The notes under the pieces were generated by a model. The model was not told the origin of the DNA. It saw only the letters and a program-made list of their open reading frames with translations, and did no database searches. DNA of 64,000 nt from Cryptomeria japonica (taxonomy: Eukaryota; Streptophyta; Pinopsida; Cupressales; Cupressaceae). The position numbers and the translations under genes are program-made. This document shows positions 61,655 to 64,000 of this stretch, piece after piece. Positions within the stretch are counted from its first letter, which is position 1; every line of letters begins with the position of its first letter. The stretch is from positions 433,588,730 to 433,652,729 of the forward strand of contig NC_081407.1 in the NCBI RefSeq assembly GCF_030272615.1, in the 5' to 3' direction.

Positions 61655-61695
61655 TGGTGAACCCGACGTGAATCGAACACGCAACCTTCTGATCT
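61655..61695 (+). other. Primer-binding site of E: 41 nt complementary to tRNA-Trp
   Basis: TGGTGAACCCGACG and the following bases to GATCT match, without mismatch, the complement of plant tRNA-Trp(CCA) as I recall it. The match runs from the CCA end through the T arm and variable loop into the anticodon loop, then stops. A usual site is about 18 nt. Two bases separate it from the LTR. Confidence 0.8.
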
Positions 61696-61751
61696 ATTTT
61701 TTTTTGAAATTAACATTTTGCTTGTTGAAATTGCCACACAGGTCGCGCTTC

Positions 61752-62022
61752 GGCGCTATTGAACGCGTTTTAGCGCTATTGCAAAAATTTCTTTTAGCGC
61801 TATTGATCTTAAAATAGCGCTATTGAAAATGTTTCAGCGCTATTGATAACATTCCAGCGCTATTGTCACCGTTTCAGCGCTATTGACACAATTCTAGCGC
61901 TTTTGTCTTCTCGGGATTTTCTTTTCTTTCAGCGCTACTGTTTAAATTAGCGCTTCTGCTCACGCAGATTAGCGCTGTTGTATTAATCAGCACTTCTGTA
62001 AAAACACAGAATAGCGCTATTG
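61752..62022 (+). repeat. Phased AGCGCTATTG array in E leader
   Basis: Thirteen copies starting at 61752, 61772, 61796, 61816, 61836, 61856, 61876, 61896, 61931, 61949, 61971, 61989 and 62013. Five successive steps (61796 to 61896) are exactly 20 bp. The 10-bp core is nearly constant (AGCGCTATTG; variants CTTTTG, CTACTG, CTTCTG, CTGTTG) while the roughly 10-bp spacers are unrelated. No open frame runs through it. Confidence 0.92.
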
Positions 62023-62070
62023 CGATAGAGTGTCGCCCAAATGGACTTGTAACCCAAAAATCAGAATTTA

Positions 62071-62133
62071 GGCTTGTGGAAGCCCCCCTCTTTGAGCATT
62101 GATTTTATTAACTTGTTTCTTTTCTTTGTGCAG
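62071..62133 (+). promoter_or_regulatory. Leader hairpin and splice-acceptor-like tract in E
   Basis: GGCTTGTGGAAGCC (62071-62084) is the conserved stem-loop. TTAACTTG, a long pyrimidine tract and TTTGTGCAG ending at 62133 look like a branch site and 3' splice site. Same order in A and B. Confidence 0.45.
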
Positions 62134-62598
62134 GTTAAACAACACAACAAAAATCACAAAAATTTTCATTTAGTGCTTAAAAAGAACTTAAAAACATAAA
62201 AAAGAGTTTTTCATTGTTTTCTAGTTAGGCCTCATTTTCTTTGGTGCTTAAAATTAACAACACAAAATTTGATTTCATTGCATCAATTGGGACCTAAAAT
62301 TTACAATCCACATTTCAAAAATTTGGTGCAAATAAAACTGACAAACCACTTGTTTTTGATTTATTTTTGCAAACAAAATTTCCTTCAAGCAAAACGTGTT
62401 TTTCATTAAGTTGACCAGGGTTTTCAAATTCTAGATTACAAAACACATTGCCTTTGAAGTTAAAAAGAACACCATGGCTGTTGGAGCAACATCTCCAAAT
62501 AGTTAGATCATCTTTGCAAATGTTGGATTAAAAAGAACAAGTGAATTTCGTGTTTGGCACGCTTGTGCACAAAAGTCAGTCGAGTGGACCTACTTCTA

Positions 62599-63538
62599 AC
62601 ACACACTATCCTCTCCCTTGGCTCTCGTGGTCCTAGGTGCAAGAGAAAAGTGTTAGTAACACTCAAAATTTTATTTTTTAAGAGAGGCCTGCCAAGGGAT
62701 CGATACTCTTGGGAACGACCTCGAGCGGTAAATCTTTCGAGCCGCTATAGAAATCAGGTGAGAGCGAAAGCTGTAGCCTTGGGTATAGCTGTTTCTACAG
62801 TGTAACTGGCCGAAAGGACAAATGGGCCCCACCACTAGTTACAAGGCTCTTAAGTGAGTCACTGCAGAATGAACTTATGTCCAAAAACATCGAACATGAC
62901 TAAACACCTTTAAGTAGTAGCCCACCTGTTCTATTGATTGAGGATATTTGAGGTATAATTTAGTGCAAGAGCATAGATGGTTTTGCTCCCAAGATACTCA
63001 CCATACATATTTCCTTGAGTAGAAACATAGCTTTTTGAAAGGTCACTTGTGGCTTGATAAAAGTGGTGACTCCCCCATCATAGGGATCATCTATTTGTTA
63101 TGCTCGTGCAAGACTTAGTATATCACATCCTTACCTGCCACGGCGGGATTCATAAGGTATGTAGTACCAAAGTCGAAGAAATATCAAGATGTGGGCTAAA
63201 TTTATCACAACTGGCCATTTGACCATAGGGATAAAAAGTGTTTGAAGTGTGTTCGTTTTACAGACCTAGTGAAAATTGAGCCGACTTCAGGCTTTGGAAA
63301 TACACCTTAAAATAAATCTAAAGGAAAGGTCAAAAACAAGTCCAAGAATTGGGTTGATCTAGACCCATACTCATTTGTGCCTTTGAGGCTACAATCTTGT
63401 GTTTGTGTGCTTGCTTTGTTTTCTTGTCAAAGAAAAAACAGAAAATCAATCCCAGAAACATAGTATTCATCCAACATTTCTAAAAAACAAACAAAAATAC
63501 CAAAAACAAAGTGCAAACAACAAAGAGTCACAACTTTT
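62599..63538 (+). other. Conserved leader block of E before ORF1
   Basis: Counterpart of 24700-25394. Contains AATCAGGTGAGAGCG (possible 5' splice site at 62757/62758) within a small GAGCGG/CCGCT stem region. About 260 bp (62775-63050) are absent from B. Open frames such as 62554-62805 are not conserved as protein. Confidence 0.6.
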
Positions 63539-63922
63539 ATGACCATTCTTCACATCTTGCGAAAGAAGAAGTGTCATCAGAATATCACCTTGAAAAGGAG
63601 ACCACTAAGCTCAAAGACTTTGATCAAAAGGAGGAAATTCTTCTATCTCAATAGACAAATCTTTGTCTCACATAGAGTCTTTCTACATCGCATGCGTCTA
63701 TACCTTCAAGGTAAAACAAATGAGTTTGATTCAGAATCATTGAACCGCAGAGCTTTTATGCAATATAGAGCTTTGAGTTATCACAAAAATCAAGGAGGAA
63801 AGATTAATCCCAACTTCTTCCCAAACATCTGTATCACCTACAACACAGCTCGAGAAGTGCCACCAACACCTGAAAGGGAAGAGGTAGAGTTTGTTCCATT
63901 TGTAACACAAAGTTTTTATTGA
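63539..63922 (+). CDS. ORF1 of element E (pre-gag basic protein, unknown)
   Basis: An intact 127-codon frame starting MTILHILRKKK. The N-terminal half is rich in Lys and Arg (LIKRRKFF). The centre has SHRVFLHRMRLYLQGK, NEFDSESLNRRAF and GKINPNFFPNICITY; the tail has PPTPEREEVEFVPF. No membrane segment and no known domain. The same ORF, broken, lies in the same place in A (18337-18717) and B (25395-25693), always starting ATG ACC and with conserved length. A nuclear, RNA-binding or gag-accessory role is only a guess. Ogre elements carry an extra ORF at this position, but I cannot say whether it is homologous. Confidence 0.75.
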   Translation: MTILHILRKKKCHQNITLKRRPLSSKTLIKRRKFFYLNRQIFVSHRVFLHRMRLYLQGKTNEFDSESLNRRAFMQYRALSYHKNQGGKINPNFFPNICITYNTAREVPPTPEREEVEFVPFVTQSFY

Positions 63923-64000
63923 AGTTGAAAACAAAACATCCATCATCTTACTCATACATTATCATTCCATCATCAATCCATCCCAAAACTCTCAAAACAT

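Larger units (their letters stand above)
60267..64000 (+). mobile_element. Ty3/gypsy element E, 5' part (runs off the window)
   Basis: Same family as B: LTR, tRNA-Trp primer site, AGCGC array, hairpin, leader and ORF1 are all present in order and better preserved. CpG-containing motifs are intact where B has TG or CA. gag would start just beyond the window (in B about 395 bp after ORF1 without the solo LTR). Whether the rest is intact cannot be seen. Confidence 0.88.

Noticed and set aside
61752-62022. CRISPR-like regular repeats
   Set aside because: Cores are 10 bp and spacers about 10 bp, in a plant retrotransposon leader. No CRISPR biology applies.
62554-62805. 83-codon ORF in the E leader
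   Set aside because: The nucleotide sequence is conserved with B but the frame is not.

Overview
The window looks like heterochromatic or intergenic DNA of a seed plant with a very large genome. A conifer is my inference, from the giant Tat-type Ty3/gypsy elements, the AT-rich LTRs and the absence of any recognisable host gene. No species can be named. Essentially every protein-like signal belongs to an LTR retrotransposon, and most are broken.

The main structure is a nest. The outer host is an old Ty1/copia element (D, minus strand, 1815-50897; about 6.9 kb once its inserts are subtracted). Its gag/protease region was hit twice, about 40 bp apart. A 32.6-kb composite (6463-39085) has a perfect 5-bp target duplication, ACAAC. 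A 9.6-kb gypsy element C (39127-48705, minus) lies beside it, and only 41 bp of copia (39086-39126) separate the two. The composite is gypsy element A (minus). Its 5' LTR was split by gypsy element B (22121-38863, plus; target duplication AGATT), and its 3' LTR carries a 442-bp solo LTR (ATAGG). B carries two solo LTRs: 26129-27565 (ATTTC) and 28103-29489 (CCACC). Removing inserts plus one duplication restores the copia reading frame and the B gag reading frame, so the order of events can be read: D first, then A, then B, then the solo LTRs. C hit D independently.

Right of D lie an unclassified, partly LTR-like stretch (50898-53034), a copia-type LTR (53035-54141), a truncated copia pol (G, 55556-57090, minus) interrupted by a SINE-like insert, a small CpG-rich repeat cluster, about 3 kb of low-information sequence, and the 5' end of another plus-strand gypsy element E (60267 to the window end). 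E is the same family as B but less decayed.

A, B and E share one layout: LTR; primer-binding site (lysine tRNA in A; tryptophan tRNA in B and E, with 41 nt of complementarity); a phased array of AGCGC-core motifs; a GGCTT/AAGCC hairpin; a long leader; a 126-127 codon basic ORF upstream of gag (called ORF1 here); gag. A and B continue with protease, a G-patch-like segment, an uncharacterised linker, RT, RNase H, a second archaeal-type RNase H and integrase. C has a different order, with the second RNase H between protease and RT. The leader module (array, hairpin, ORF1) is the best candidate in the window for an undescribed system.
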